A stretch of 64,000 nt of DNA from Streptomyces lavendulae subsp. lavendulae (GTDB lineage Bacteria; Actinomycetota; Actinomycetes; Streptomycetales; Streptomycetaceae). Positions 1 to 8,088 of the stretch are shown here, piece by piece. The stretch spans positions 6,831,501-6,895,500 of the forward strand of contig NZ_CP024985.1 of assembly GCF_002803845.1 (NCBI RefSeq), in the 5' to 3' direction. The notes beneath the pieces are model-generated. The model ran no database searches. It was not told the DNA's origin and was given only the letters and a program-made list of their open reading frames with translations. The position numbers and the translations under genes were made by a program. Position 1 is the stretch's first letter; every line of letters begins with the position of its first letter.

Positions 1-161
1 CTCGCCGTGCTCGCCGTGATGCTGGGGGCGATGGCGGAGCCGGCGAGGAAGAAGCCGAAGAGCGCGCAGACGAAGGCGTGGGTCAGCTTCATCCCGTCCT
101 TCTTGAAGAAGAGGAAGCAGATGATGCCGAGCAGGACGACACCTGAGATGGACAGGACCAT
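1..161 (-). CDS. Small membrane protein, C-terminal end cut by window
   Basis: Reading starts at the ATG at 161-159 on the minus strand, behind a good ribosome binding site (AGGAG about 8 nt upstream). It stays open to the window edge, giving 53 residues. The N-terminus begins MVLSISGVVLLGIICFLFF, a membrane helix, followed by a Lys-rich patch and a second hydrophobic stretch (about residues 30-46). Similar small two-helix proteins are common in Streptomyces, sometimes near plasmid-transfer genes. That link is recalled, not shown here. The role is unknown. Confidence 0.6.
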   Translation of the reverse strand, partial: MVLSISGVVLLGIICFLFFKKDGMKLTHAFVCALFGFFLAGSAIAPSITASTA

Positions 162-489
162 GAGACGTTCTCCTGGTGGGTGGGGACGGTCACCATCAGT
201 ACTTCCAGGCTCACAGGAAGTATCAATGCGACAAAAGGTGCATACGGGTGAATCCTTAGCTTTTTCACCGTCCCGGCCCCTCCCGACTGGCGCGCCCGCC
301 GCACACGGTGTGCGCACGCCGCCGACCGGCATCCTTGCCGCGGACCGGCCCCCTCATGTCCCCCACCGGGCGCTACCCTGACGATTCACCCGCACGGACG
401 CAGCGCCGTGCCCCCACGGCCCGCCCGGCCTGGGGAAACTCTTGCCGAAGCGGCGAGCGACAAGCAGTGAGTGAAAGGCGGCACGACTG
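162..489. other. Intergenic gap between divergent genes
   Basis: This stretch separates two divergently transcribed genes and should hold both promoters. It is locally less GC-rich at 190-260. I see no gene, no clear hairpin and no confident promoter boxes. Confidence 0.5.
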
Positions 490-939
490 ATGAGCAGCAC
501 CGACGAAAACCCGGCCGGCGCGGCCGAAGCGGCACAGGCGGACGACGCGGCCGGCGCTCCCGACGCGGACGTCATCGAGCTGGCCACCAAGATCTTCGAC
601 CTCGCCCGCCAGGGCGAGACCGGGACGCTGGCCGCCTACCTCGACGCCGGGGTGCCCGCGAACCTCACCAACGACCGCGGCGACACCCTCGTGATGCTCG
701 CCGCCTACCACGGCCACGCCGACGCCGTCACGGCCCTCCTGGAGCGCGGCGCCGAGGCCGACCGGGCGAACGACCGCGGCCAGACCCCGCTCGCCGGCGC
801 GGTCTTCAAGGGCGAGGAGGCGGTCATCCGCGCGCTCCTCGCCGGCGGGGCCGACCCGAACGCCGGAACCCCCTCCGCCGTGGACACCGCCCGCATGTTC
901 GCCAAGGCCGACCTGCTGGAACTCTTCGGAGCCCGGTAA
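490..939 (+). CDS. Ankyrin-repeat protein
   Basis: The protein has 149 residues. An acidic, Ala-rich, probably unstructured N-terminus (about 1-35) is followed by about three ankyrin repeats. The repeat signature is visible as DRGDTLVMLAAYHGHADAV, then NDRGQTPLAGAVFKGEEAV, then GADPNAG. Ankyrin repeats bind protein partners, and no catalytic domain is present. The upstream purine-rich stretch GAAAGG sits rather far from the ATG, so the start is only moderately certain. It appears to be a single-gene transcript. Confidence 0.85.
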   Translation: MSSTDENPAGAAEAAQADDAAGAPDADVIELATKIFDLARQGETGTLAAYLDAGVPANLTNDRGDTLVMLAAYHGHADAVTALLERGAEADRANDRGQTPLAGAVFKGEEAVIRALLAGGADPNAGTPSAVDTARMFAKADLLELFGAR

Positions 940-1281
940 TCCGGTTTTTTCCCGGGCCCCGCCCGCCCAGGAGCGGGCCGAGACCTCACGGCTTGGTCAC
1001 GGCGGCCTTAAATGTGGTCGCGGCACACAAACCGCCTGGGTCATCATGGCGTCGGATTCGATTCGCGGACATGACGGACGGGCAGGAGCGGGCTGGACAC
1101 GACGGGTGTCCATACCCACCCCTGCCACACCGGCCGCCAGGGTCGCGAAGCACCGACGAGAGTGAGAAGGCAATGGTCTACATCGAGCGGAACATGACGG
1201 CGGACGTCCTCACATGCTGTTACGCGGCCCTGTGAATCCCGATTCCCGGTTGCGTCCCCAGCTTGATTTGAGGCCATTCCC
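940..1281. other. Intergenic gap
   Basis: This gap probably carries the promoter of the next gene. It contains a 7-bp inverted repeat TGGACAC/GTGTCCA at 1094-1112 and a 20-codon ATG ORF at 1173-1235 that I do not accept as a gene. Nothing else stands out. Confidence 0.4.
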
Positions 1282-2679
1282 ATGTTCGAACCAGTCATAG
1301 CGCCAAGCGGCACCCTGCTCGGGCTCCTCCAGCGGGGCCGCGGCGACGGCACGCTGCACGCGCTCGCGGCGCCCCGGTCCGAGGCCCTCGCGGCCCTGGA
1401 CCAGTGCGTGCTCCGCGACCCGCGCCAGGACTGGCAGGTCGAGAACCGCTCCCTGTACTACGCCCGCCTGTACCTGGACCTCGACGGCCCGCTCGGCGCG
1501 ATCGAGGCGCACCTCTTCAGCCTCGACGACCTCGTCGACGAAGAGGACCACCGCACGGGCCTCGCCCTGTCCGTCCTCGGCCACCTGGCCTCGTACGGCC
1601 GCGACGACGCGACCGCGCTGCTGCGCCGCTACGCCGCCTCCGGCGCCAACTGGGCGTGGGCCCTGGACGAGCTCGCCCTGCGCGACGACGACGAGGGGCT
1701 GCGCTCCCTCGCCGACCCCGTCCTCGCCCGGTTCCCCGGCACCCCCGAGGGCGACGCCCGGCTCGCCAGCGCGGTCCGCGACGCCTACGAGCCCCGCCCG
1801 TGGTGCCTGTGGGAGGAGTCCCCGCTGTACGGGGAGCGGCTGCGCGCCGCCCGCCAGCAGGGCTCCTTCGACCGCTGGCAGCGCCAGCTGACCCCCAGCG
1901 GCCCCCGGCCCGGCTGGGGCGTCCAGGCCGTCTTCGACTGGGCCGCCGACGGTCTGCGCCGCGGCACGCCGTTGCACGTGCCCGCCGCGCGCTGTCTCGC
2001 CGCCGTGGCCACGCCCGAGGACCGCTCCGCCATCCTCGCGGCCGCCGCCGGAGCCGACGGCGAGGCCGCCCGCGCCACCGCCCTGCACCACCTGGTCCTC
2101 GCCGAACCGGACAACCCGGCCGTCCTGGACCTCATCGAAGCCGCCGGGGACGAGCCCGCCGTGGCCGCCTACGAGCGCATGTGCGGCCCCGCCGCCCTCG
2201 ACCGGGCCCGGCTCTGGGTGCACCGCCCCGACGCCCTGGGAGCGGCCGCCGCGGCCCTCCTGGCCGCCCGCGGCGGGGCCGACGACGCCGGCCTCGTCCT
2301 CGGAGCCCTGCGCTCCACCGTCCGGGGCTCGGGCCCCGACACCGTCCGGCTCTTCGCCCTCGTCGACGGCGCGGGCCGGCTCTCCATCGGCTGCGCGGCC
2401 CCGGTGCTGCGGCACGTCTACCGCGAGACGGCCTCCTCCCACCTGCGCGGGCGCGCCGCCCGCGCCCTGGCGAGCACGGACCCGACCTTCGCGGCCGGCT
2501 TCGCCGTCGAATGCCTCTGGGACTGCGAGGAGACCACCCGCGAGGTCGCGGCCCGCCACGCGGAGACGGCCGACGCCCGCGTCGCCCCCCGCCTGCGCCG
2601 CCTGGCGGCGGACCCGGCGGAGGAAGAGGACGTCCAGTCGGCGGTCCGCAGCCGCATCGCGCCGGAGTCGCCGGTGTAG
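1282..2679 (+). CDS. HEAT-like repeat protein, unknown function
   Basis: The protein has 465 residues and is built almost entirely of short Ala/Leu-rich helical hairpins, for example around 85-130, 215-300 and 365-440. This pattern is typical of HEAT or PBS-lyase-like repeat proteins in Streptomyces. I see no signal peptide, membrane helix or catalytic motif. The repeat architecture suggests a scaffold that binds other proteins. The start is the ATG at 1282, with no strong ribosome binding site. It appears monocistronic. Confidence 0.75.
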   Translation: MFEPVIAPSGTLLGLLQRGRGDGTLHALAAPRSEALAALDQCVLRDPRQDWQVENRSLYYARLYLDLDGPLGAIEAHLFSLDDLVDEEDHRTGLALSVLGHLASYGRDDATALLRRYAASGANWAWALDELALRDDDEGLRSLADPVLARFPGTPEGDARLASAVRDAYEPRPWCLWEESPLYGERLRAARQQGSFDRWQRQLTPSGPRPGWGVQAVFDWAADGLRRGTPLHVPAARCLAAVATPEDRSAILAAAAGADGEAARATALHHLVLAEPDNPAVLDLIEAAGDEPAVAAYERMCGPAALDRARLWVHRPDALGAAAAALLAARGGADDAGLVLGALRSTVRGSGPDTVRLFALVDGAGRLSIGCAAPVLRHVYRETASSHLRGRAARALASTDPTFAAGFAVECLWDCEETTREVAARHAETADARVAPRLRRLAADPAEEEDVQSAVRSRIAPESPV

Positions 2680-2767
2680 GGGCTGGTGGGCGGTCGGGGT
2701 CGGGGGGCGCCCCGCCCGGGTGGACCCGAGATGCGGCTCCCGTCCCTCAGATTCCGGGCCGGGGGCA

Positions 2768-2873
2768 GCCAGACCACCCGACACGGCGGCCAGAACGACC
2801 AACGGACCCCACAGGCGCGTCAGATCGCTACGCGCTTCGCCCGGCATAGCGTCCGCTGCCCGTCCGGGGCTGG
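2768..2873 (+). repeat. Intergenic repeat, left copy of an inverted pair
   Basis: This 106-base stretch recurs in opposite orientation at 3483-3600. A core of 37 bases (left copy about 2814-2850, beginning GCGCGTCAGATCGCTACGCG and ending CCGGCATAGCG) is identical in both. The flanks also match, for example CAGACCACCCGACACG and GACCAACGGACCCCAC, with a few changes. The right copy carries a short duplication of about 11 bases. The two copies enclose one gene. Confidence 0.85.
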
Positions 2874-2941
2874 ACATAGACAGCATGGCTGCGAAGAGCC
2901 CCGGGGCGAGCGGGTCGGTGGACGTGTGAGCTAATGGCCTC

Positions 2942-3445
2942 ATGGCCAAGGCAGTTCGCAGGAATGTGCTACCCGTGGTGCAAGCGGCAGGTGCGAGCCT
3001 GGTCTCGTACGACCACGTCGACGCGGTAGCCGTCGACCTTCCGCCGGGGACGAACGCCGAAGGCTTCACCCGGTTGCTCCTGTCGAGCCCTCCACGGTGG
3101 ACGGGCCGGCTGATGGCCGTACGCGACAGGCTGGTCGCTCCCTTCGGTCTGCGGGTGCGGGAGCGTACGGCGGCACAGGACATCCGCATCGAACCGGGCG
3201 TCAGGAAGGGACCTTTCACGGTCCTGGAGGTCCGCGAGGACGAGATCCTCTGCGGCGACGACGACAAGCACCTGTCCTTCCGTGCCTCGTTCGCGGTGCG
3301 GCCCGGGCCCGATGGATCGGGCCCGGAAGGCGTCTGCACCACGGTCGTCCGTTTCAACAGGCCGGTCGGCCGCCTCTACTTCAGGCTCATCGAGCCCTTC
3401 CACCACCTCGTCATCGCCTCCCTGCTCGCCCGGGCCGCTTCCTAG
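2942..3445 (+). CDS. DUF2867-like protein
   Basis: The protein has 167 residues. The N-terminus LPVVQAAGASLVSYDHVDAVAVDLPPG and the later segment with R(L)MAVRDRLVAPFGLR resemble the DUF2867/SRPBCC-like family, whose biochemical role is not established. There is no signal peptide. The start ATG at 2942 lacks a clear ribosome binding site. A TAATGG box lies only 4 nt upstream, too close for a standard promoter. The gene is alone between two inverted copies of an intergenic repeat, so it could have moved as a cassette, but nothing else marks it as mobile. Confidence 0.75.
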   Translation: MAKAVRRNVLPVVQAAGASLVSYDHVDAVAVDLPPGTNAEGFTRLLLSSPPRWTGRLMAVRDRLVAPFGLRVRERTAAQDIRIEPGVRKGPFTVLEVREDEILCGDDDKHLSFRASFAVRPGPDGSGPEGVCTTVVRFNRPVGRLYFRLIEPFHHLVIASLLARAAS

Positions 3446-3482
3446 CGCCCCCCGCCCATCCCACCGTCCCTCCGTGCGGGTA

Positions 3483-3600
3483 CCAGCCCCAGACGGCCAG
3501 CAGCCGCTATGCCGGGCGAAGCGCGTAGCGATCTGACGCGCCCGTGGGGTCCTCGTGGGGTCCGTTGGTCGCTGTGGTCGTCGTGTCGGGTGGTCTGGGC
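3483..3600 (-). repeat. Intergenic repeat, right copy of an inverted pair
   Basis: This is the reverse-complement counterpart of 2768-2873. It contains the same 37-base core (here read as CGCTATGCCGGGCGAAGCGC onward, about 3507-3543) plus a partial internal duplication of GTGGGGTCC. It lies just after the stop codon of the DUF2867 gene. ATG-started ORFs across it are probably spurious. Confidence 0.85.
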
Positions 3601-3713
3601 CGGCCCGGGCCTCGGGCCGATGGCTGTTCGGGGCCGGAATGCGGGACTGGGCGGAGATGGCTCGCACGTCACTGAGCCACCCGCCCCTCCCTCTCATCCC
3701 CCGTGACCGTTCT

Positions 3714-3888
3714 TTTGGGGGTTTCCCGGCAGTCTTTGGCATTCCGTGGCGGGACGGGCTGTCAAGGGTGGCCGAAGGCCATCGCGAAGCGACGGCCGAA
3801 GGCCATCGCGAAGCGACGCGACGAAGGAGCGCCCTTGACAGCCCGGCCCGACGCGGAAGGACGATGAGACTGACGGGAAACCCCCAAA
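3714..3888. repeat. Large palindromic element with internal tandem repeat
   Basis: The left arm 3714-3768 (TTTGGGGGTTTCCCG to GGCTGTCAAGGG) pairs with the right arm 3832-3888 (CCCTTGACAGCCCG to CGGGAAACCCCCAAA) with a few mismatches. The loop holds two exact 24-base direct repeats (3770-3793 and 3794-3817, beginning GGCCGAAGGCCATCGCGAAG). If transcribed, it would fold into a hairpin of more than 50 bp. The structure resembles a MITE or REP-type element. No protein is encoded. Confidence 0.8.
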
Positions 3889-3969
3889 CCCTCCCTGACA
3901 CGGACCAAATCGAGTCCCGCCGCACCCGACCCCGCCCCGACGAGGGCATGCCCCGGTAGCCCCCGCCCC

Positions 3970-4854
3970 TCACCCCGCCCCCACGAACCGAACCCCCACC
4001 CCCGGGCGGGCCTGGGCGGCGGCGTTCAGGGCCGGGCCTTCGGGGACCACGCCGACGACCGGGTAGCCGCCGGTCACCGGGTGGTCGGCCAGGAACACCA
4101 CCGGCAGGCCGTCCGGGGGCACCTGGACCGCGCCCAGCACCATCCCCTCGCTCGGCAGCTCCCCGCCCCGGGTGCGGGCCAGCGGCGGGCCCCCCTCGGT
4201 GCGCAGGCCGATGCGGTTGGACGCCGCCGACACCCGGTAGCGCGCGGACAGCAGCCGGGCCAGCGAAGCCCCCGTGAACCAGTCGGCGCGCGGCCCCACC
4301 CGCAGCGGGAGCACCAGTTCGGCCGGGACCCCCGGGGCCCCGGGCGCGGCCGGCACCCGCAGGGCGTCCGCCCCGGACACCGGGTCCGGCCCCGGGGGGC
4401 CCACCGGGAGCACCGTCCCGGCCGACAGGACCGGCGGGCCCATCCCCGAGAGCAGGTCCGTCGCGCGGCTGCCCAGCACCGGCTGGACGGCGAACCCGCC
4501 CCGCACCGCGACGTAGCCGCGCAGCCCGGACTCCGCCCGGCCCACGTCCAGCTCCGCCCCCGCCCGCAGCCGGACCGGCGCACCCCAGGCCGCCGGGCGC
4601 CCGCAGACCCGTACCGCGCAGGGAGCCCCGGTCACGGCCACCGTGACCGGGGACAGGGCGCGCAGCGTGACCCCGTCGAAGGTGGTCTCCAGCGTCGCGG
4701 CGCCGGCGGGGTTGCCCACCAGCCGGTTGGCCAGGGCGTGGGCGGCGGTGTCCAGGGCGCCCGAGCGGGGTACGCCCAGGTGGGCGTAGCCGGGGCGGCC
4801 CAGGTCCTGGAGGGTGGTCAGGGCGCCCGCCCGCAGCACCAGCAGCTCCGTCAT
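3970..4854 (-). CDS. pxpC: 5-oxoprolinase subunit PxpC (biotin-dependent carboxyltransferase family)
   Basis: The protein has 294 residues. It starts MTELLVLRAGALTTLQDLGR and contains the family-typical GVPRSGALD, SNRIGLRTEG, LPSEGMVLGAVQVPPDGLP and HPVTGGYPVVGVV segments. With PxpA and PxpB it hydrolyses 5-oxoproline (pyroglutamate) to glutamate using ATP, a damage-repair and recycling reaction in the cytoplasm. The start is the ATG at 4854, which overlaps the pxpB stop codon by ATGA, showing translational coupling. It is the last gene of the pxpABC operon. Confidence 0.92.
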   Translation of the reverse strand: MTELLVLRAGALTTLQDLGRPGYAHLGVPRSGALDTAAHALANRLVGNPAGAATLETTFDGVTLRALSPVTVAVTGAPCAVRVCGRPAAWGAPVRLRAGAELDVGRAESGLRGYVAVRGGFAVQPVLGSRATDLLSGMGPPVLSAGTVLPVGPPGPDPVSGADALRVPAAPGAPGVPAELVLPLRVGPRADWFTGASLARLLSARYRVSAASNRIGLRTEGGPPLARTRGGELPSEGMVLGAVQVPPDGLPVVFLADHPVTGGYPVVGVVPEGPALNAAAQARPGVGVRFVGAG

Positions 4855-5468
4855 GTCCCCGCCTCCGTGAACCGCACCCGTACCCCGGGCGCGAACAGCG
4901 CCGCGGGCTCCCGCGCCGGGTCCCACAGCACCGCGTCGGTGGACCCGATCAGCTGCCAGCCGCCGGGGGAGGAGCGCGGGTAGACCCCCGCGTACTCCCC
5001 GGCCAGCGCCAGCGAACCCGCCGGGACGGCCGTGCGGGGCGTGGCCCGCCGGGGCAGCCACAGCCGTTCCGGCAGCCCCGTCAGGTAGCCGAAGCCGGGG
5101 GCGAACCCGCAGAAGGCCACCCGGAAGACCGTGGCGCCGACCAGCCCCGCGACCTCCTCCCGGGCGACGCCCCAGGCCGCGGCCACCTCCGCGAGGTCCG
5201 GGCCGTCGTACCGTACGGGGACGGTGACCAGCGGCCCCTCGGTCCCCGCCAGCGGCGGCACCTCCCAGTCCGCGATCCGGGCCGCCAGTGCCGCCGGCCG
5301 CCGTACGCCGTCCAGGAGCACGGTCCGGGCGGCCGGCACCACCTCCCGTACGCCGTCCAGCTCGCCCGCGTCCCGGCGGCGCAGCAGTTCGGCGTGGAGC
5401 GCGGCGACCTCGTCCGCCGAGTCCACCTCGACCAGCAGGGCCCGCGCCCCCACCACCAGGGCCCTCAC
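4851..5468 (-). CDS. pxpB: 5-oxoprolinase subunit PxpB (KipI family)
   Basis: The protein has 205 residues, starting at a GTG (5468) that overlaps the pxpA stop as GTGA. It carries the AHS1/KipI signature VPVRYDGPDLAEVAA and, further on, FCGFAPGFGYLTGLP and PAGSLALAGEYAGVYP. It pairs with PxpC to form the ATP-using part of 5-oxoprolinase. In Bacillus the related KipI inhibits a sporulation kinase. Because the gene sits in a complete pxpABC set, the metabolic role is more likely here. Confidence 0.92.
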   Translation of the reverse strand: MRALVVGARALLVEVDSADEVAALHAELLRRRDAGELDGVREVVPAARTVLLDGVRRPAALAARIADWEVPPLAGTEGPLVTVPVRYDGPDLAEVAAAWGVAREEVAGLVGATVFRVAFCGFAPGFGYLTGLPERLWLPRRATPRTAVPAGSLALAGEYAGVYPRSSPGGWQLIGSTDAVLWDPAREPAALFAPGVRVRFTEAGT

Positions 5469-6244
5469 GCGAAGGCCTCCACCCGCACCCCGGCCGCGCC
5501 CAGCGCGTCCCGGACCCGGCGGGCCAGCTCCGCCGCCCCCGGGGTGTCCCCGTGCACGCACAGCGAGCGGGCGGCCACGGCGATCCGGCTTCCGTCGGCG
5601 GCGGTCACGGAGCCCTCGGCGGCCATCCCCACCGCCCGCGCGACCACCGCGTCCGGGTCGTGGACCACCGCCCCCGGCTCGCCGCGCGGGACCAGCGTCC
5701 CGCCGGGCGCGTACGCCCGGTCGGCGAAGGCCTCCGGCACGGGCTCCAGTCCGGCCTCCCCGGCGGCGGCGAGGAGCAGCGACCCGGGCAGCCCCAGGAC
5801 CGGCAGCCCGGCCTCCCCGGCGGCGAGCCGGATCCCGGCGACGACCGCGCCCGCCTGGGCCGCGTCGTGCACGGTGCGGTTGTAGAGGGCGCCGTGCGGC
5901 TTCACGTAGGACACCCGGGACCCGGCGGCGCGGGCGAACACCTCCAGGGCCCCGATCTGGTAGGCGATCTCGTCGGCCAGCTCCCCGGGCGGCACGTCCA
6001 TCGAGCGCCGTCCGAAGCCCGCCAGGTCGCGGTACGAGACCTGGGCGCCGATGCGTACGCCGCGTTCGGCGGCCCGCTCGCAGACCCGGCGCATGATCGA
6101 GGGATCGCCCGCGTGGAAGCCGCAGGCCACGTTGGCGCTGGTGACCACGGACAGCAGGGCCGCGTCGTCGGTCAGCGTCCACCGTCCGAAACCCTCGCCC
6201 AGGTCGGCGTTGAGGTCGATCGGGCCCGCGGGAGATGTGATCAT
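5465..6244 (-). CDS. pxpA: 5-oxoprolinase subunit PxpA (LamB/YcsF family)
   Basis: The protein has 259 residues from the ATG at 6244; an in-frame ATG at 6253 would add three residues. Neither has a clear ribosome binding site. The family start IDLNADLGEGFGRW is present, followed by SANVACGFHAGDP, YVKPHGALYN and CVHGDTPGA, which hold the conserved metal- and substrate-binding Asp/His residues. It is the first gene of the operon and is transcribed away from the SMC-like operon at 6362. Confidence 0.93.
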   Translation of the reverse strand: MITSPAGPIDLNADLGEGFGRWTLTDDAALLSVVTSANVACGFHAGDPSIMRRVCERAAERGVRIGAQVSYRDLAGFGRRSMDVPPGELADEIAYQIGALEVFARAAGSRVSYVKPHGALYNRTVHDAAQAGAVVAGIRLAAGEAGLPVLGLPGSLLLAAAGEAGLEPVPEAFADRAYAPGGTLVPRGEPGAVVHDPDAVVARAVGMAAEGSVTAADGSRIAVAARSLCVHGDTPGAAELARRVRDALGAAGVRVEAFA

Positions 6245-6323
6245 GGAAGCCATGCGGCGAGCGTAGAACAGGGCACGCGCGTCCCTCCACGACGGCGGGG
6301 ACGATCCGGCCGAACCATGCCGT

Positions 6324-6361
6324 TTGGGATGTTGTCCGTGACACCGCCTAGTCTTTCCGTC
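6324..6361 (+). promoter_or_regulatory. Candidate leaderless promoter of the SMC-like operon
   Basis: A TAGTCT box at 6349-6354 lies exactly 7 nt before the GTG at 6362, and TTGGGA at 6324-6329 is a possible -35 box (19-nt spacer). The arrangement fits a leaderless transcript, which is common in Streptomyces. It supports choosing GTG 6362 rather than ATG 6317 as the start. Confidence 0.5.
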
Positions 6362-7867
6362 GTGACTCTCCCTGCCCCGGCGAAGACCCTCCCGTCCCCG
6401 GCGCCGGGCCCCGCCGCCGACGAGGGCCTGGCCCGTCGGCTGCGCGCCCTCGCCTGTACCGCCCCGCTGCACGACCTCGACGTCCGCAAGGCCAATCTGG
6501 CCGGCGAGTACGGGGTCTACGCCATGGCCGAGGTGGCGCTGTCGGCGATCGACCTGGTCACGCTCAACATGGACTTCGACACCGGGGCCGACCACGAGCA
6601 GATAGTGGCCCGCCTGCTGCCGCGCGTCGCCGCCCAGGCCCCCGCGCGCCCGGCGGCCGAGCACGAGCGCGTCGCGCGCTGGGTGCTGGAGAACCTGATC
6701 AACGTGGGCAGCGTGGACCGCGGCTTCCGCGCGATCTACGGCACCTTCGGCCCGGACGGCGTGTACGTCCGGCGCGACTACGACTTCAAGCTGATCGAGG
6801 AGGTCCCGGGCTACGGCGGCGCGGTGTACCTGCGCACCACCGACGAGGCGGTCAACGTCCTGGTCGGCGCGCTCGACACGGACGTCACCAGCGCGCAGAT
6901 CGCCGCCGAGGTCAAGCTGGAGGTGCTGATCAGCCGCGGCCGGCTCGCGGACGCGCAGCTCGCCGCCGAGCAGGCCCGGTACCGCACCGTCCAGTACGCC
7001 GAGACGCTGCGCCGCACCCTCGACGCGACCCGGCGCAACGTCCGCGCCGTGGACTGGCTCCGGGCCGTCCCGGACATGATCGCCGAGGCCCTGGACCACG
7101 TCGCCGACCGCTACCGGCACGAGAACGCGATCCTCACCAACATCCGCAAGGCGCGCGACGAGGCGGAGGACCCCGACAACAAGCGGCGCGCGGCCGAGCT
7201 CGTCGACATCGTCAAGGACTGCATCCGCCGGCACACCCAGCTCCAGTCCCGGCTGCTCGACGCGGGCCCGCTCTTCCGCGCCGAACAGGACCGCCAGGCC
7301 TTCGCCGCGCCCGCCCCGCGGTCCGGCATCGACCTCTACGGGCAGCTCGTGGCCCCCCTGCTGCCGCTGCCGCTGGAGCACGCCACCCGGGTCACCGACG
7401 CCTTCTTCGCCGCGGGCACCGGGCTGCGCACCCCCGTCTCGGTCCGGGTCGCCGACCTGGTGGAGATCCTGCTGACCCCGCCCGTGGAGCGGGAGCACCT
7501 CGGCGTGGAGATGCCGGAGCCCGACCTGATCGCCACCCCCGACGACAGCCGTTTCAGCGAGGAGCAGCTCGCCCGCGCCACGCGGCTCCTGGACCTCCCG
7601 CACGACGCCCCGCGCCGGCTGTCCGGGCTGCTCGCCGAGGCCCGGCGCGACGACCCGGACCTGCCCTACCTGGTGGCCCTGCTGGCCGTCCACGCCGCGA
7701 GCCCGGCGGTGGGCACGGCGTACCGCCAGGGCGAGGAGCGGATGCTCTTCGCGGTGGACGACGGCACCGAGCTCGACGACCCGGAGTTCGGCGGTGCGGA
7801 CCTCATCGTCGGCACGGCCCTCCTGGACGCCGCCGGCATGGCCGCCGACCGCGCGGAGGCATCGTGA
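6362..7867 (+). CDS. Kleisin-like (MukF/JetA-like) subunit of an SMC complex
   Basis: The protein has 501 residues from the leaderless GTG at 6362. After about 20 flexible residues comes a compact helical region (30-130), then a long charged helical stretch (about 190-300, for example LADAQLAAEQARYRTVQYAETLRRT) that should form coiled coil. A linker and a C-terminal helical region follow. This layout and its first place in an operon ending in an SMC-like ATPase match MukF, MksF and JetA, the kleisins that bridge the ATPase heads. Sequence similarity is too weak for me to assign a named family by eye. A GTGA overlap couples it to the next small ORF. Confidence 0.65.
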   Translation: MTLPAPAKTLPSPAPGPAADEGLARRLRALACTAPLHDLDVRKANLAGEYGVYAMAEVALSAIDLVTLNMDFDTGADHEQIVARLLPRVAAQAPARPAAEHERVARWVLENLINVGSVDRGFRAIYGTFGPDGVYVRRDYDFKLIEEVPGYGGAVYLRTTDEAVNVLVGALDTDVTSAQIAAEVKLEVLISRGRLADAQLAAEQARYRTVQYAETLRRTLDATRRNVRAVDWLRAVPDMIAEALDHVADRYRHENAILTNIRKARDEAEDPDNKRRAAELVDIVKDCIRRHTQLQSRLLDAGPLFRAEQDRQAFAAPAPRSGIDLYGQLVAPLLPLPLEHATRVTDAFFAAGTGLRTPVSVRVADLVEILLTPPVEREHLGVEMPEPDLIATPDDSRFSEEQLARATRLLDLPHDAPRRLSGLLAEARRDDPDLPYLVALLAVHAASPAVGTAYRQGEERMLFAVDDGTELDDPEFGGADLIVGTALLDAAGMAADRAEAS

Positions 7868-8088
7868 CCCGGCCCCGCCCGCGCCCCGCCGGCGCGGGAA
7901 CCGGGACGCGCCGGCCCGCGCCGGAGCCCGGCCCCCGTACCGCCCCGACGGCGTCCGCCCCCGGGCCCGGCCGCTCCGGAGCCGTCCCGCCCCGCGGCCG
8001 CGCGCTGCCGCAGACAGGCCGCCGCCCCCGGGCCGCCACCCCCACCGCACCGACCCCGCACCGCACCGCCGAGGAGACGTACCAGTGA
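7864..8088 (+). CDS. Possible small Pro/Arg-rich protein wedged in the SMC operon
   Basis: This open frame encodes 74 residues. It begins with GTG overlapping the previous stop (GTGA) and ends in a TGA that overlaps the GTG start of the next gene, again as GTGA. It thus fills the 217-base gap exactly. The protein would be almost entirely Pro, Arg, Ala, Thr and Gly and probably unfolded. Double coupling argues for translation. The low complexity and high GC argue that it may only carry ribosomes across a spacer. Confidence 0.35.
   Translation: MTRPRPRPAGAGTGTRRPAPEPGPRTAPTASAPGPGRSGAVPPRGRALPQTGRRPRAATPTAPTPHRTAEETYQ

Noticed and set aside
1173..1235. A 20-codon ATG ORF (MVYIERNMTADVLTCCYAAL) before the HEAT-like gene
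   Set aside because: The purine-rich stretch is too close to the ATG for a ribosome binding site, and I know of no related leader peptide.
2942..3445. Insertion sequence flanked by terminal inverted repeats
   Set aside because: The enclosed gene is not a transposase, and the repeats are 100-bp intergenic elements rather than short IS ends.
3509..3706. ATG ORF beginning MPGEARSDLTR
   Set aside because: It lies entirely within the intergenic repeat and its flank. Such frames recur wherever the repeat occurs and are not genes.
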